Notes: generated by a model from the sequence alone, not told the origin. 64,000 nt of DNA from CAYRAV01 sp964422365 (GCA_964422365.1 CAYRAV010000008.1:10978-74977), one strand, 5' to 3'; shown: positions 1 through 8,800, counted from the first letter of the stretch. Numbers and translations are program-made.

Positions 1-110
1 CCATCTGTATCATATAAATAAACACCATCACCATGGTCTAATACAATTTGATAACGATTATAAGTATGAATCAATGCCTGCTCTGCCTGATCAATATATT
101 CTTTCATCAT
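1..110 (-). CDS. argD: Acetylornithine aminotransferase, N-terminal part (cut by window edge)
   Basis: Only the first 36 codons are inside the window. The peptide begins MMKEYIDQAEQAL and continues with TYNRYQIVLDHGDG, the typical N-terminus of ArgD, the PLP-dependent aminotransferase that converts N-acetylglutamate semialdehyde to N-acetylornithine. The start at 110 is preceded by AAGGAGGATAAAGTAT, a strong ribosome binding site. It lies 14 bases after the argB stop, so it is the last visible gene of the leftward arg operon. The family call rests on a short N-terminus plus its operon position. Confidence 0.85.
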   Translation of the reverse strand, partial: MMKEYIDQAEQALIHTYNRYQIVLDHGDGVYLYDTD

Positions 111-124
111 ATACTTTATCCTCC

Positions 125-1027
125 TTAATTCACTTCGTGCATATATAACTTCTGTTCATCATCAATAATGGCTGTACCAATACCTTTCTTCGTAAAGAAT
201 TCCAGTAACAGACAATGATCTCTTCTTCCGTCCAGAATATGAACACGATTCACACCTTCATTTACAGCCTCTACACAATTTTTAATCTTAGGAAGCATGC
301 CGCCACTAATTGTTCCATCTGCAATTAGCTGCTCTGCATGGTCCAAAGTCAGCACTGAAATTAATGTATTTTTATCATCAGGGTCAGTACATACCCCTTC
401 AATATCTGTTAAAAATGCCAGTTTTTCAGCTTTAATTGCTTTAGCAATCGCACTAGCTGCATCATCTGCATTAATATTATAACTCTCATAATTTTCTCCC
501 AGACCAATTGGAGCAATAACTGGAATAAAATCATTGTCTAATAAAGTGTATATTAATTCAGCATTTACTTCTCTTACATCACCTACATAACCGATTTCCT
601 GACCATTTACTAACTTTTTATCCACCTTTAACATGCCGCCATCTTTGCCGCTGACACCAACTGCCTTAACTCCCAGCTGCTCGATCATCTGCACCAAACC
701 TTTATTTACCCTATTTAATACCATCTCTGCAATTTCCATGGTTTCAGCATCTGTAACACGAAGCCCTTCTACAAACTTTGTTTCTTTTCCCACTTTGTTA
801 ATCCACTTGCTGATTTCTTTTCCACCACCATGTACTATAATCGGTTTCATACCAACTAATTTTAAAAGTGCAACATCCTTGATTACACTTTCCTCTAAAT
901 TTTTATCAATCATGGCACTTCCACCATATTTCACAACAACAATTTTATTATTAAAATCTCTGATGTAAGGCAATGCTTCAATTAATGTCTGCGCTTTAAT
1001 CAGTATCTGGTCTAAATATTCTTCCAT
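125..1027 (-). CDS. argB: Acetylglutamate kinase
   Basis: 300 residues. ArgB phosphorylates N-acetylglutamate in the second step of the acetylated arginine pathway, in the cytoplasm. The amino acid kinase fold shows as KYGGSAM (33-39), the VHGGGKE glycine loop (65-71), and AINADDAASA-type substrate contacts in the C-terminal half. An N-terminal helix (about 1-25, ending LIEALPYIRDF) precedes the kinase core. That extension is the hallmark of the hexameric, arginine-inhibited type, so feedback inhibition by arginine is likely (family knowledge). The RBS AAAGGATACATTATC precedes ATG 1027. The gap to argJ is 111 bases and carries a fragment of a dispersed repeat. Confidence 0.97.
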   Translation of the reverse strand: MEEYLDQILIKAQTLIEALPYIRDFNNKIVVVKYGGSAMIDKNLEESVIKDVALLKLVGMKPIIVHGGGKEISKWINKVGKETKFVEGLRVTDAETMEIAEMVLNRVNKGLVQMIEQLGVKAVGVSGKDGGMLKVDKKLVNGQEIGYVGDVREVNAELIYTLLDNDFIPVIAPIGLGENYESYNINADDAASAIAKAIKAEKLAFLTDIEGVCTDPDDKNTLISVLTLDHAEQLIADGTISGGMLPKIKNCVEAVNEGVNRVHILDGRRDHCLLLEFFTKKGIGTAIIDDEQKLYMHEVN

Positions 1028-1080
1028 GATAATGTATCCTTTCCTATTTCTTTCTGCATATTCTTTTTTCTAATCATATG

Positions 1081-1135
1081 CTTAAAAATTGCTTGTTACA
1101 AGATGTACATTACAATTTTCAAGCAGTTTATTTTA
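1081..1135. repeat. Fragment of dispersed repeat family 1 inside the arg operon
   Basis: The argB-argJ spacer contains AATTGCTTGTTACAAGATGT followed by a CATTACAATTT-like stretch. The same core occurs at 25682-25712, 36850-36872 and 63370-63400. Flanking AAATTGCTTG and CAAGCAGTTT give it a weak hairpin. It is probably a decayed MITE end; no other function is visible. Confidence 0.6.
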
Positions 1136-1138
1136 AAC

Positions 1139-2362
1139 TTATGACCGGTAATCTCCATTAATTTTTACATAATCGTAGGTCAGATCACATCCCCATGCCA
1201 CAGCATTGGCATCTCCAGCTTTCATATCCGCAATAGCAGTCACTTCTTTTTGTGATAAAATCTCTGTTGCTTTTTGTTCACTATAATCCGTTGCAACACC
1301 ATTTTCCATTAACTTTAATCTTCCTGCTGAACTTTCAATATATAAATCAACAACTTCTGGGTCGAACTCTGCACCAGAGTAACCTAACGCACATATGATT
1401 CTTCCCCAGTTTGCATCATTTCCATATACAGCTGTCTTTACCAGATTAGATGTGATAATCGATTTGCTTAGAAGTACTGCATCCTCTTGTGATTTTGCGT
1501 GGATGACCTTTGATTCAAATAATTTCGTAGCCCCTTCACCATCTCCTGCCATCATTTTTGCCAGGACCTTTGTTACCATTCCAAATGCTTGGCAAAAAGT
1601 CTGATAGTCTGCATCCTCAACAACAATTTCTCTGTTTCCCGCCAAGCCGTTCGCCAGTACAATTAAACTGTCATTTGTTGAAGTATCCCTATCTACAGAA
1701 ATCATATTAAATGATTTTTTTACATCATCACTTACTACTTTCTGCAGCATCTGTTTTGAAATAGCAGCATCAGTTGTAATGACACATAACATAGTTGCCA
1801 TGTCTGGATGTATCATCCCAGAGCCTTTTGACATACCTCCAATTGTTAATTTTTTACCATTTAATTCAAATGTTACTGCACATTCTTTGGAAATTGTATC
1901 TGTTGTCATAATAGCTTCTGATGCCATATGTCCTGCTTCTAATGTATCTGATAATAATGATGCAGCTGTTTTTGCGCCTTTGGTAATACGTTCCACTGGC
2001 AAAGACATGCCTATCACACCTGTAGAAGCTGTCAATACTGCCTTTTCATCAACATTTAATTCTTCTGCAGCTGCCTGCGCCATCTTTAAATTAGCCTCTG
2101 CACCTTCTTGCCCTGTACATGCATTTGCAATTCCACTATTTAAAATAACTGCTTGTGCCGTTTCACAGTTTTTCACAATATTTATATCCCATTTCACTGG
2201 TGCTGCTTTTACTATATTTTTTGTAAAAGTTCCCGCCACTTTAGCCGGCACTTTACTATAAACAAGTGCCATATCCTTTCTATCTTTATATTTAATCTCT
2301 GCTGCTGTTCCTGCTGCTAAAAATCCCTGTGCTGCTGTGACACCGCCTTGTATGATTTCCAT
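1139..2362 (-). CDS. argJ: Glutamate N-acetyltransferase / ornithine acetyltransferase
   Basis: 407 residues. ArgJ recycles the acetyl group from N-acetylornithine to glutamate; many members can also use acetyl-CoA. The protein begins GGVTAAQGFLAAG, as usual for the family. The autocleavage site is HPDMATML, with Thr190 expected to become the N-terminal nucleophile of the beta chain. TTDTISKE and GKGSGMIHPD-like motifs flank it. Start 2362 has AGGAGGTAAGAGCG upstream. That RBS and the first 46 bases of argJ lie inside the 3' end of the preceding GNAT gene, so the two are probably translationally coupled. Length is normal for ArgJ. Confidence 0.97.
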   Translation of the reverse strand: MEIIQGGVTAAQGFLAAGTAAEIKYKDRKDMALVYSKVPAKVAGTFTKNIVKAAPVKWDINIVKNCETAQAVILNSGIANACTGQEGAEANLKMAQAAAEELNVDEKAVLTASTGVIGMSLPVERITKGAKTAASLLSDTLEAGHMASEAIMTTDTISKECAVTFELNGKKLTIGGMSKGSGMIHPDMATMLCVITTDAAISKQMLQKVVSDDVKKSFNMISVDRDTSTNDSLIVLANGLAGNREIVVEDADYQTFCQAFGMVTKVLAKMMAGDGEGATKLFESKVIHAKSQEDAVLLSKSIITSNLVKTAVYGNDANWGRIICALGYSGAEFDPEVVDLYIESSAGRLKLMENGVATDYSEQKATEILSQKEVTAIADMKAGDANAVAWGCDLTYDYVKINGDYRS

Positions 2363-2850
2363 TCGCTCTTACCTCCTAATCTTTCGCTTATTATGTCTTT
2401 CTCTAAATCTGATATAAAATGTACCACATTTTCTGTATTTAGTATTGTTTCATAATAATTGATATCTTTTCTTTCATTCCAGCCCAATTCTTTCCAGAAT
2501 GCATTCCCCATTCTATTTTTTGCAAAAGCAATCAGTGTTACTTTATTGATATGCTCTTTCTTCAATGCTTCAATGGCCGCTTCTGCAAGATGTGTGGCAA
2601 TTCTTCTATGTCGGTATGCTTCATCCACACATACATGGTAGAAACAACCAGTCCGTCCATCATGGCCACACAAAATGGAACCCACTATCTTCCCATCCTC
2701 TTCTGCAACTACACTGGTTGCCGGGTTTCTTTTTAAAAAGCGTTCAATTCCTTCTCTTGAATCGTCAATACTTCTTATTCCAAAACCAGAAATATGCTTC
2801 CATAATGTATAGACTGCATCATAATCTTCCATCGTCATGGCTCGTATCAT
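2317..2850 (-). CDS. GNAT-family N-acetyltransferase in the arg operon
   Basis: 177 residues with one GNAT domain (about 1-140). Visible elements are the N-terminal IRAMTMEDYDAVYTLW strand-helix, the beta-4 CFYHVCVDEAYRHRRIA with the acetyl-CoA loop RHRRIA, and AFAKNRMGNAFWKELGW near the C-terminus. The last 35 residues extend beyond the domain and overlap argJ. The RBS GGAGGAGTATT precedes ATG 2850. It sits 36 bases after argC and overlaps argJ by 46 bases, so it is clearly part of the operon. Its substrate is unknown. A short N-acetylglutamate synthase is one possibility; a YpeA-like acetyltransferase of other function is the alternative. Confidence 0.85.
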   Translation of the reverse strand: MIRAMTMEDYDAVYTLWKHISGFGIRSIDDSREGIERFLKRNPATSVVAEEDGKIVGSILCGHDGRTGCFYHVCVDEAYRHRRIATHLAEAAIEALKKEHINKVTLIAFAKNRMGNAFWKELGWNERKDINYYETILNTENVVHFISDLEKDIISERLGGKSEWKSYKAVSQQHRDF

Positions 2851-2886
2851 AATACTCCTCCACTTATTTTTCCACCTTTTGGCTTT

Positions 2887-3834
2887 TTATAGATTAAGCC
2901 CCTTATCTTCATCACATCCAAGTGAAATATTCAGACATTGAATTGCTGCTCCTGATGCTCCTTTTCCAAGATTATCGAACTGTGCAGACAATACCATTCT
3001 TTCCTCATTTCCTGTAATATAAATTTTCAATCCATCCCATCCTGTGCATTTATTTGCAGCCAGCATGCCGCCTTCGTCTGCCTTTGCATCAAATGGCATT
3101 ACTTGAATAAATTTCTGATCTGCATAATATTCAGCAAAGAATTTCTGTAGTTTCTCAGGAGTCTTATTTTCCTTTAAAAATTCATTATATATTGGTAAAG
3201 AAACAAGCATACCGCTATAATAATCTGCTACAATAGGCGAAAATAGTGGTGTCCTTGCAAGTCCTGCTATTTTCTTCATTTCTTTTAAATGTTTATGTTC
3301 CTGTGTCAGTGCATACTCTCTTGGTGCTTCCAATTCACTAGAACGTTTTTCTTGCTCATATTCTGCAATCATCTTTTTACCACCGCCGCTATAACCTGTA
3401 AGTGAAAAAGCAGATATAGGATAATCTGCTGGCAAAAGCCCTGATTGCACCAAAGGATAGGAAAGTGCAATAAATCCTGTAGCATGGCATCCTGGTACAG
3501 CAATCCGTTTTCCATTTGCAATGGCATCATGATGCTGTTTTGATAATTCCGGAAAACCATATGCCCACCCTTCCTCTGTTCTATGAGCAGTTGATGTATC
3601 AATAATTTTTACGCTTTCATTTTCTACCAGACTGACCGATTCTCTTGCAGCTGCATCAGGCAGACATAAAAATACAATATCTGATGCATTAATCAGTTTT
3701 CTTCTTTCATTCATATCCTTTCTCAATTCCTTTGTAATCGAAATAATTTCAATATCGTCACGCTCCATAAAACGTTCATGGATCCTTAATCCGGTTGTTC
3801 CTTCACTTCCATCAATAAAAATCTTTGTTTTCAT
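2887..3834 (-). CDS. argC: N-acetyl-gamma-glutamyl-phosphate reductase, type 2
   Basis: 315 residues. ArgC reduces N-acetylglutamyl phosphate to the semialdehyde with NADPH. The Rossmann start FIDGSEGTTGLRI (6-18), CLPDAAA near 57, the catalytic PGCHATGF with Cys116, and SLTGYSGGGKK are all present. The short length and the FIDGSEGTTG N-terminus mark the type 2 AGPR subfamily rather than the longer type 1. It is the first gene of the leftward operon; GGAGATGTATAGAA precedes ATG 3834. A TGAAT half-site resembling an ARG box lies about 50 bases upstream, so ArgR repression is plausible. Confidence 0.96.
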   Translation of the reverse strand: MKTKIFIDGSEGTTGLRIHERFMERDDIEIISITKELRKDMNERRKLINASDIVFLCLPDAAARESVSLVENESVKIIDTSTAHRTEEGWAYGFPELSKQHHDAIANGKRIAVPGCHATGFIALSYPLVQSGLLPADYPISAFSLTGYSGGGKKMIAEYEQEKRSSELEAPREYALTQEHKHLKEMKKIAGLARTPLFSPIVADYYSGMLVSLPIYNEFLKENKTPEKLQKFFAEYYADQKFIQVMPFDAKADEGGMLAANKCTGWDGLKIYITGNEERMVLSAQFDNLGKGASGAAIQCLNISLGCDEDKGLNL

Positions 3835-3880
3835 TTCTATACATCTCCATTCTAAACAGATTTCCTGTTCTGTTTTGTCT

Positions 3881-3894
3881 ATTCTAAATATTCA
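3881..3894 (-). promoter_or_regulatory. Candidate ARG box upstream of argC
   Basis: On the minus strand the site reads TGAATATTTAGAAT, with a perfect left TGAAT half and about 10 of 14 matches to the ArgR/AhrC consensus TGAATWWWWATTCA. It is about 47 bases from the argC start, a sensible operator position. Confidence 0.4.
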
Positions 3895-4105
3895 GGTCCG
3901 ATATTTTGCCTATTTCGATAAAGTTAATTGCTGCATATCCATAAAATATTCTTCCGTATTTTGTAATATATTTTATCAAAACTTAAAAATTTTACTAAGT
4001 GTTCCCATTATATCATATGACATCAATATAAAAAAGCCCTCTTCGCTCTTTTATACACAGACAAAACCAAACAGTCCTTTTTGATTTTATAATTATACAT
4101 TAAAA

Positions 4106-4119
4106 TTTATTTTTATGCA
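4106..4119 (+). promoter_or_regulatory. Candidate ARG box in the argC-argG intergenic region
   Basis: The site TTTATTTTTATGCA matches 11 of 14 positions of the ArgR consensus. It lies between argC and argG, where paired boxes allow looping in known arg regulons. AT-rich background makes chance matches possible. Confidence 0.35.
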
Positions 4120-4265
4120 ATATATTTTTTTACTGTTCTAGTCTTTTCGTTTTCATTTTATTTTTCTATAACAGAAGTGCAGTATTCCATCTAACTATTC
4201 GGCTGTGCAGACTTTATTTCACTTTAGATAAACACCATATGCAGCTATTAAAAATCAACCTTTGG

Positions 4266-4308
4266 CAAGACTTGCATAACTATTTCTGTATGGCTGAACT
4301 GTAATCAT
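4266..4308. repeat. One end of dispersed repeat family 3
   Basis: Read on the minus strand this stretch carries ATTACAGTTCAGCCATACAG and then AAATAG, closely matching the left end of the element at 36088 (GCAGTTCAACCATGCAGAAA). It lies immediately upstream of the argG promoter. The other end of the element is not clear; degraded sequence extends left to about 4165. Confidence 0.5.
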
Positions 4309-4334
4309 TTTATTATGATTTTTTTAAATACTGC

Positions 4335-4363
4335 TTGCATAATAATTCTTACTGTTGTATATT
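4335..4363 (+). promoter_or_regulatory. argG promoter overlapped by an ARG box
   Basis: TTGCAT (4335-4340), a 17-base spacer and TATATT (4358-4363) form a good vegetative promoter with an expected start near 4370. TGCATAATAATTCT (4336-4349) matches the ARG box consensus at 12 of 14 positions and covers the -35 element. Bound ArgR would therefore block RNA polymerase. The promoter and the overlap are seen; repression by ArgR is inferred. Confidence 0.65.
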
Positions 4364-4430
4364 TAGATAGGTGTATATAAAAACAATTGCACAAAAGTTA
4401 GAAATAAACAAACATGTTTTCATTTCTGGA

Positions 4431-4468
4431 TTTAAGAAACAATTGAACATTATTACTTGTTTCTTAAA
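4431..4468 (+). promoter_or_regulatory. 12-bp perfect inverted repeat in the argG leader
   Basis: TTTAAGAAACAA (4431-4442) and TTGTTTCTTAAA (4457-4468) are exact reverse complements around a 14-base loop. The hairpin ends 15 bases before the argG RBS (CGGAGG at 4483). It has no T-run, so it is not a plain terminator. It could be an operator or an RNA stability or translation element. Confidence 0.55.
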
Positions 4469-4496
4469 TAAACAAAATTAAACGGAGGTAATACAT

Positions 4497-5717
4497 ATGA
4501 AAGAAAAAGTAGTACTTGCATATTCAGGAGGATTAGACACAACTGCGATTATTCCATGGTTAAAGGAACATTATGACTATGATGTTGTATGCTGTTGTAT
4601 TAATGTTGGACAAGGTGAGGAATTAGATGACTTGGAAGAAAGAGCAAAACTTTCTGGTGCCAGCAAATTATACATTGAAAATGTTGTAGATGAATTCTGT
4701 GACGAATACATTGTTCCTTGTGTACAGGCAAATGCAATTTATGAAAATAAATATTTACTTGGAACTTCTATGGCAAGACCTGTCATTGCAAAAAGGTTAG
4801 TAGAAATTGCAAGAAAAGAAGGTGCGGTTGCTATCTGCCATGGTGCAACCGGAAAAGGAAATGATCAGATTCGTTTTGAACTCGGTATCAAAGCACTTGC
4901 TCCTGATATCAAAATCATTGCTCCTTGGAGATGTGATACATGGCAAATGGATTCCCGTGAAGCTGAAATTGAATACTGCGAACAACATGGTATTCATTTA
5001 CCATTCTCTGCTGACTCTAGTTACAGCCGTGACAGAAACTTATGGCATATCAGTCATGAAGGTCTTGAGTTAGAAGATCCTTCTAACGAACCTAATTATG
5101 ATCATCTTCTTGTACTTGGTGTTTCTCCTGAAAAAGCCCCGGAAGAAGGCGAGTATATTACAATGACTTTTGAAAAAGGGGTTCCCGTTTCTGTAAATGG
5201 AAAACAAATGAAAGTTTCTGAAATCATCACCATCTTAAATGAATTGGGCGGAAAACATGGTATTGGTATTGTTGATATTGTAGAAAACCGTGTTGTTGGC
5301 ATGAAATCCCGTGGTGTATATGAAACACCAGGTGGAACTATCTTAATGGAAGCTCACCAGCAATTAGAAGAATTAATCCTAGACAGGGATACATATGCAA
5401 TGAAAAAAGATATTGCAAATAAATATGCCTCTGTCATTTATGAAGGTAAATGGTTTACACCACTCCGTGAAGCATTACAGGCATTTATCGAAACAACACA
5501 ACAATATGTAACAGGTGAAGTTAAATTCAAACTATACAAGGGCAACATTATAAAAGCTGGTACTACTTCTCCATATTCATTATATAATGAATCCCTTGCC
5601 TCATTTACAACAGGAGAATTGTATGATCACCATGATGCAGAAGGATTTATTAATTTGTTTGGATTATCATGCAAAGTACGTGCTATGAAAATGGCTGAAG
5701 CTGAGAAAAACGAATAA
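4497..5717 (+). CDS. argG: Argininosuccinate synthase
   Basis: 406 residues. ArgG joins citrulline and aspartate using ATP. The N-type ATP pyrophosphatase P-loop AYSGGLDTT (8-16) is intact, as are GATGKGNDQIRFE near 118 and PWR with SREAEI later. The start has ACGGAGGTAATACAT upstream. It is transcribed away from the argCJBD operon and stands alone, followed by a strong terminator. argH is not in the window. Confidence 0.97.
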   Translation: MKEKVVLAYSGGLDTTAIIPWLKEHYDYDVVCCCINVGQGEELDDLEERAKLSGASKLYIENVVDEFCDEYIVPCVQANAIYENKYLLGTSMARPVIAKRLVEIARKEGAVAICHGATGKGNDQIRFELGIKALAPDIKIIAPWRCDTWQMDSREAEIEYCEQHGIHLPFSADSSYSRDRNLWHISHEGLELEDPSNEPNYDHLLVLGVSPEKAPEEGEYITMTFEKGVPVSVNGKQMKVSEIITILNELGGKHGIGIVDIVENRVVGMKSRGVYETPGGTILMEAHQQLEELILDRDTYAMKKDIANKYASVIYEGKWFTPLREALQAFIETTQQYVTGEVKFKLYKGNIIKAGTTSPYSLYNESLASFTTGELYDHHDAEGFINLFGLSCKVRAMKMAEAEKNE

Positions 5718-5747
5718 TTAGTATAATATCTTTTCATAATATCATTT

Positions 5748-5796
5748 CAAAAACCCTGATGAAAAATGAGAATGTTTTCATCAGGGTTTTTCTTTT
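5748..5796 (+). terminator. Intrinsic terminator after argG
   Basis: AAAAACCCTGATGAAAA and TTTTCATCAGGGTTTTT form a 17-bp perfect stem with a 9-base loop, followed by TCTTTT. It ends the argG transcript. Confidence 0.95.
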
Positions 5797-5883
5797 ACAG
5801 ACTTTTATAAACATCTGTTTCGTTTTTACAAAAAAATTCTTTTACTTTAATTTCCACTTATTTCAAATTTTCAAATCTATCCC

Positions 5884-6342
5884 TTACACTTTTACTGCCT
5901 TTCCTTCCTTCTTTTCTAAAAGCACTTTTCTTCCAATAAAGTTCCATACCATAACAATAAAAGTTGCTACTAATTTCGCCAATGTCAGTTTTACCTTTTT
6001 ATTATCAATAAAGGAAAAAATTCTGATAAGCGATACCCATATTTGTGGAAAACCATCCATCATAAACCAAATAACAACCTGATTTATTCCAAGTCCAATT
6101 AAACTTAATACAAGAAATATAATAAATTCTTTCTGTCTGCTTAAATCCTCCCTGCTCTCAAAAACAAATTTCATACTACATACATAGTTGAATACCAGTG
6201 ATACAGAAAAAGAAATTGGTGCAGAGATCAAATGATTCAATCCTATGACGGAAGTCAAAAACATAAGTAAAAAATAATCTATTAAAAATGCCAATCCCCC
6301 TACTACTCCAAATTTCAAAATTTGCTTAATAATCTTTTGCAT
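5884..6342 (-). CDS. GtrA-family membrane protein
   Basis: 152 residues, four predicted membrane segments (about 10-30, 38-58, 75-97, 115-140). The start KQILKFGVVGGLAFLIDYFL, the central FNYVCSMKFVF and the C-terminal FIGRKVLLEKKE follow the GtrA pattern. GtrA proteins are thought to act in cell-surface polysaccharide glycosylation, perhaps flipping lipid-linked sugars. AAAGGATGAATAAAAAGAG precedes the start. No glycosyltransferase partner is next to it, so its pathway is unknown here. Confidence 0.85.
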   Translation of the reverse strand: MQKIIKQILKFGVVGGLAFLIDYFLLMFLTSVIGLNHLISAPISFSVSLVFNYVCSMKFVFESREDLSRQKEFIIFLVLSLIGLGINQVVIWFMMDGFPQIWVSLIRIFSFIDNKKVKLTLAKLVATFIVMVWNFIGRKVLLEKKEGKAVKV

Positions 6343-6471
6343 CTCTTTTTATTCATCCTTTCTTAGTTTTATTGTAATAATGATTATCCATCCAATTTTT
6401 AAATTAATTGTCTTAGTTAAACAGCCTGACAAGTCTTGAACAGTATCACTAAATGATAACTATTTTATCTA

Positions 6472-6909
6472 TCATATAAAATCTCCCAAATAATCTATTT
6501 TCCAAAAAACTAATAACACATTTCTTAATAGAAAAAATACTACTACAATTCCTAAAGCAATCCATATGAAATAATCAGGAAGTCTATCATATATTTTTCC
6601 ATCTTTTTTTATAAAAAAAGAATAGAATCCAACTATATAATAATATATTGCTGTCACTGCCATATATAATATAATGGGATTAGCTAAAAAGGAATCCATG
6701 AAACGAAAGGATAACAGTGCATTTACTGCCCTTGTTCCTCCACATCCCGGGCAATACAAATGTAAAATATCATGAAACGCACAATTTGAAAATGGAATAT
6801 AAAATTTCCATTCACAAATATGATAAAATACTATATACAACAAGATGCCAACCAGACATATTAAACTGCCACAAAATATATTCCATTGTATCTTATATTT
6901 TTTCTCCAT
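6472..6909 (-). CDS. DUF2752 membrane protein
   Basis: 145 residues with about three membrane segments. The signature of DUF2752 is visible as CPGCGGTRAVNALL after HDILHLY. The function of the family is unknown. GAGGTGAAATTGTTTT precedes ATG 6909, and the stop is TGA. It is 129 bases from the GtrA gene in the same direction and may be cotranscribed with it. DUF2752 and DUF4190 genes are often neighbours in Clostridia, which fits the next gene. Confidence 0.85.
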   Translation of the reverse strand: MEKKYKIQWNIFCGSLICLVGILLYIVFYHICEWKFYIPFSNCAFHDILHLYCPGCGGTRAVNALLSFRFMDSFLANPIILYMAVTAIYYYIVGFYSFFIKKDGKIYDRLPDYFIWIALGIVVVFFLLRNVLLVFWKIDYLGDFI

Positions 6910-7012
6910 AAAACAATTTCACCTCACTTTAACCACTATAAATTATAGACTGATATACCTGCCATGTCAAAAGTATTTTCACAGATAACAGCACAAAAAT
7001 TTATGATAATAA

Positions 7013-7041
7013 TTGCCTAAGAATACTTTATATGTTATAAT
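7013..7041 (+). promoter_or_regulatory. Promoter of the DUF4190 gene
   Basis: TTGCCT (7013-7018), 17 bases, then a perfect TATAAT (7036-7041). The start codon is about 115 bases downstream, leaving an untranslated leader with no recognised structure. Confidence 0.65.
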
Positions 7042-7154
7042 TTCTAATTAGTTATAGCCAGCTATGCAAAATATATTTCATGATGACGAATGGACAGATG
7101 CATTTCTAACTACCCAATCATCAAATACTACTTATCAAAAAGGAGGAAACTACA

Positions 7155-7703
7155 ATGGATGAACATAATAGTTCAGAACAACAGGATACATCTTCAGACA
7201 GTATGTCCAACGAATATCCAGCAGATTCTAACACACATGGTGTAACCTTAGAAAAAAATTCTAATCAAGGACAGCCAGCTGATAACTCAAACACACAAAC
7301 CAATTCAAATTACATAGACAATTTTTCTCTACAAGGTTCACAGAATGAACAAAATGGAGATTTTGTTACTCCTGGTTATAATCATTCCAATTACAATAAT
7401 AACATTAACAATACATCACAAAATGGTCTTTCTTCAAATGATCAGAATGCCAAAAATTTTGCTACCATTTCTCTGATATGTGGTATTGTTGCGATTCTTT
7501 GCTCTTGTTGCTGCAGATGCTTAGGTCTTCCTGCTGCTATTGCTGGTATTATTACGGGTTTTATGTCAAAATATGACAATGGACAAAAAGATGGAATGGC
7601 TATTGCCGGAATTATATGTTGTATTATTTCCATTATTATTACAATCATATTTGCAATTATATATATTTCAGCTGGTTTCTATGCTACAATAACACAAATA
7701 TAA
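7155..7703 (+). CDS. DUF4190 membrane protein with Asn/Gln/Ser-rich N-terminus
   Basis: 182 residues. The first 105 are polar, low complexity and rich in Asn, Gln and Ser, with no enzyme motif. Residues 110-175 form two membrane segments of the DUF4190 type: FATISLICGIVAILCS, then a cysteine-rich turn CCCRC, GLPAAIAGIITGF, then GMAIAGIICCIISIIIT. The family function is unknown. AAAGGAGGAAACTACA precedes the start, and it is a single-gene unit closed by a terminator. Confidence 0.8.
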   Translation: MDEHNSSEQQDTSSDSMSNEYPADSNTHGVTLEKNSNQGQPADNSNTQTNSNYIDNFSLQGSQNEQNGDFVTPGYNHSNYNNNINNTSQNGLSSNDQNAKNFATISLICGIVAILCSCCCRCLGLPAAIAGIITGFMSKYDNGQKDGMAIAGIICCIISIIITIIFAIIYISAGFYATITQI

Positions 7704-7719
7704 ACATATATTGTTTTAT

Positions 7720-7759
7720 GAATGTCACTTATTAGTTAATTGAAGTGACATTCTTTTTC
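7720..7759 (+). terminator. Intrinsic terminator after the DUF4190 gene
   Basis: GAATGTCACTT (7720-7730) pairs perfectly with AAGTGACATTC (7743-7753), followed by TTTTTCTT. Confidence 0.93.
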
Positions 7760-7916
7760 TTGTGCAGTTTTCAAATGGATCAAATATAAAAATAGATCTT
7801 CTTACATCATTTATGAATATTTATAATCACTATTGATTACTATGTAAATAGAAAGAAAACAGATGCTTTGCTATTTTATTTTTCTACTCAATACTTTACA
7901 AATAGGAGGAACTTTT

Positions 7917-8774
7917 ATGTCGCAAAAAAACAAAGGTATTTTATATATTGTACTATCTTCTTTTTGTTTTGCACTAATGAATTTTTTTGTCCGTCTTTCT
8001 GGAGATTTACCCTCTATTCAAAAAAGTTTTTTTAGAAACTTCATTGCTATGATTATTGCTTTTATTATCTTATACAAAGAAGAAACCGGATTTAAAACTC
8101 AGAAAAAAAATCTAAAATTTCTAATTATCCGTTCTGTCTGTGGTACATTAGGAATTTTATGTAATTTCTATGCAATTGACCATTTGGTACTGGCTGATGC
8201 TTCCATGTTAAATAAACTTTCTCCTTTCTTTGCAATTGTTTTTTCTTATTTATTTCTAAAGGAAAAGGTACATTGGTTTGAAAGCCTTTCAGTGATAGTT
8301 GCTTTTATAGGAGGTTTGTTTATTATCAAACCAACTATGGCAAATGCTTCTCTTGTTCCAGCCATCATTGGTATGCTGGGTGGTATGACAGCAGGTGCGG
8401 CATATACTACAGTTCGATATTTAGGGCAAATAGGTGAAAGAAAATCTTTTATTGTATTTTTCTTTTCTGGTTTTTCTTGTCTTGTAACACTGCCCTATTT
8501 GATTTTTCACTTTCATCCTATGACACTGAAACAAACTATAATACTATTATTAGCAGGTGTCAGTGCAGCAGGAGGACAATTTGCAATTACCACTGCCTAC
8601 ACATATGCTCCTGCCAAGGAAATTTCCGTTTTTGACTACTCACAAATTATATTTGCAGCAGCTCTTGGTTTTCTATTCTTCCAGCAGGTTCCAGATCTCT
8701 ATAGCTTCATTGGTTACATTATTATTTGTGGTGTATCCATCATTAATTTCTTAAATAATACTACTAAACCATAA
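7917..8774 (+). CDS. EamA-family (DMT) transporter
   Basis: 285 residues and about ten membrane segments arranged as two EamA repeats. Repeat 1 contains LADASMLNKLSPFFAIVFSYLFLKEKV (shown by its LNKLSPFFA core); repeat 2 contains AYTYAPAKEISVFDYSQIIFA and the C-terminal GYIIICGV. These proteins export metabolites across the cell membrane; substrate unknown. The reading frame extends upstream to 7863, but TAGGAGGAACTTTT directly precedes ATG 7917 and the family motif starts there, so 7917 is preferred. It is monocistronic. Confidence 0.9.
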   Translation: MSQKNKGILYIVLSSFCFALMNFFVRLSGDLPSIQKSFFRNFIAMIIAFIILYKEETGFKTQKKNLKFLIIRSVCGTLGILCNFYAIDHLVLADASMLNKLSPFFAIVFSYLFLKEKVHWFESLSVIVAFIGGLFIIKPTMANASLVPAIIGMLGGMTAGAAYTTVRYLGQIGERKSFIVFFFSGFSCLVTLPYLIFHFHPMTLKQTIILLLAGVSAAGGQFAITTAYTYAPAKEISVFDYSQIIFAAALGFLFFQQVPDLYSFIGYIIICGVSIINFLNNTTKP

Positions 8775-8800
8775 ACACTTTCGCTTCTCATATGCAGATA

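Noticed and set aside
4030..4065. Terminator between argC and argG
   Set aside because: AAAAAAGCCC and GCTCTTTTAT look like a stem but the inner bases do not pair.
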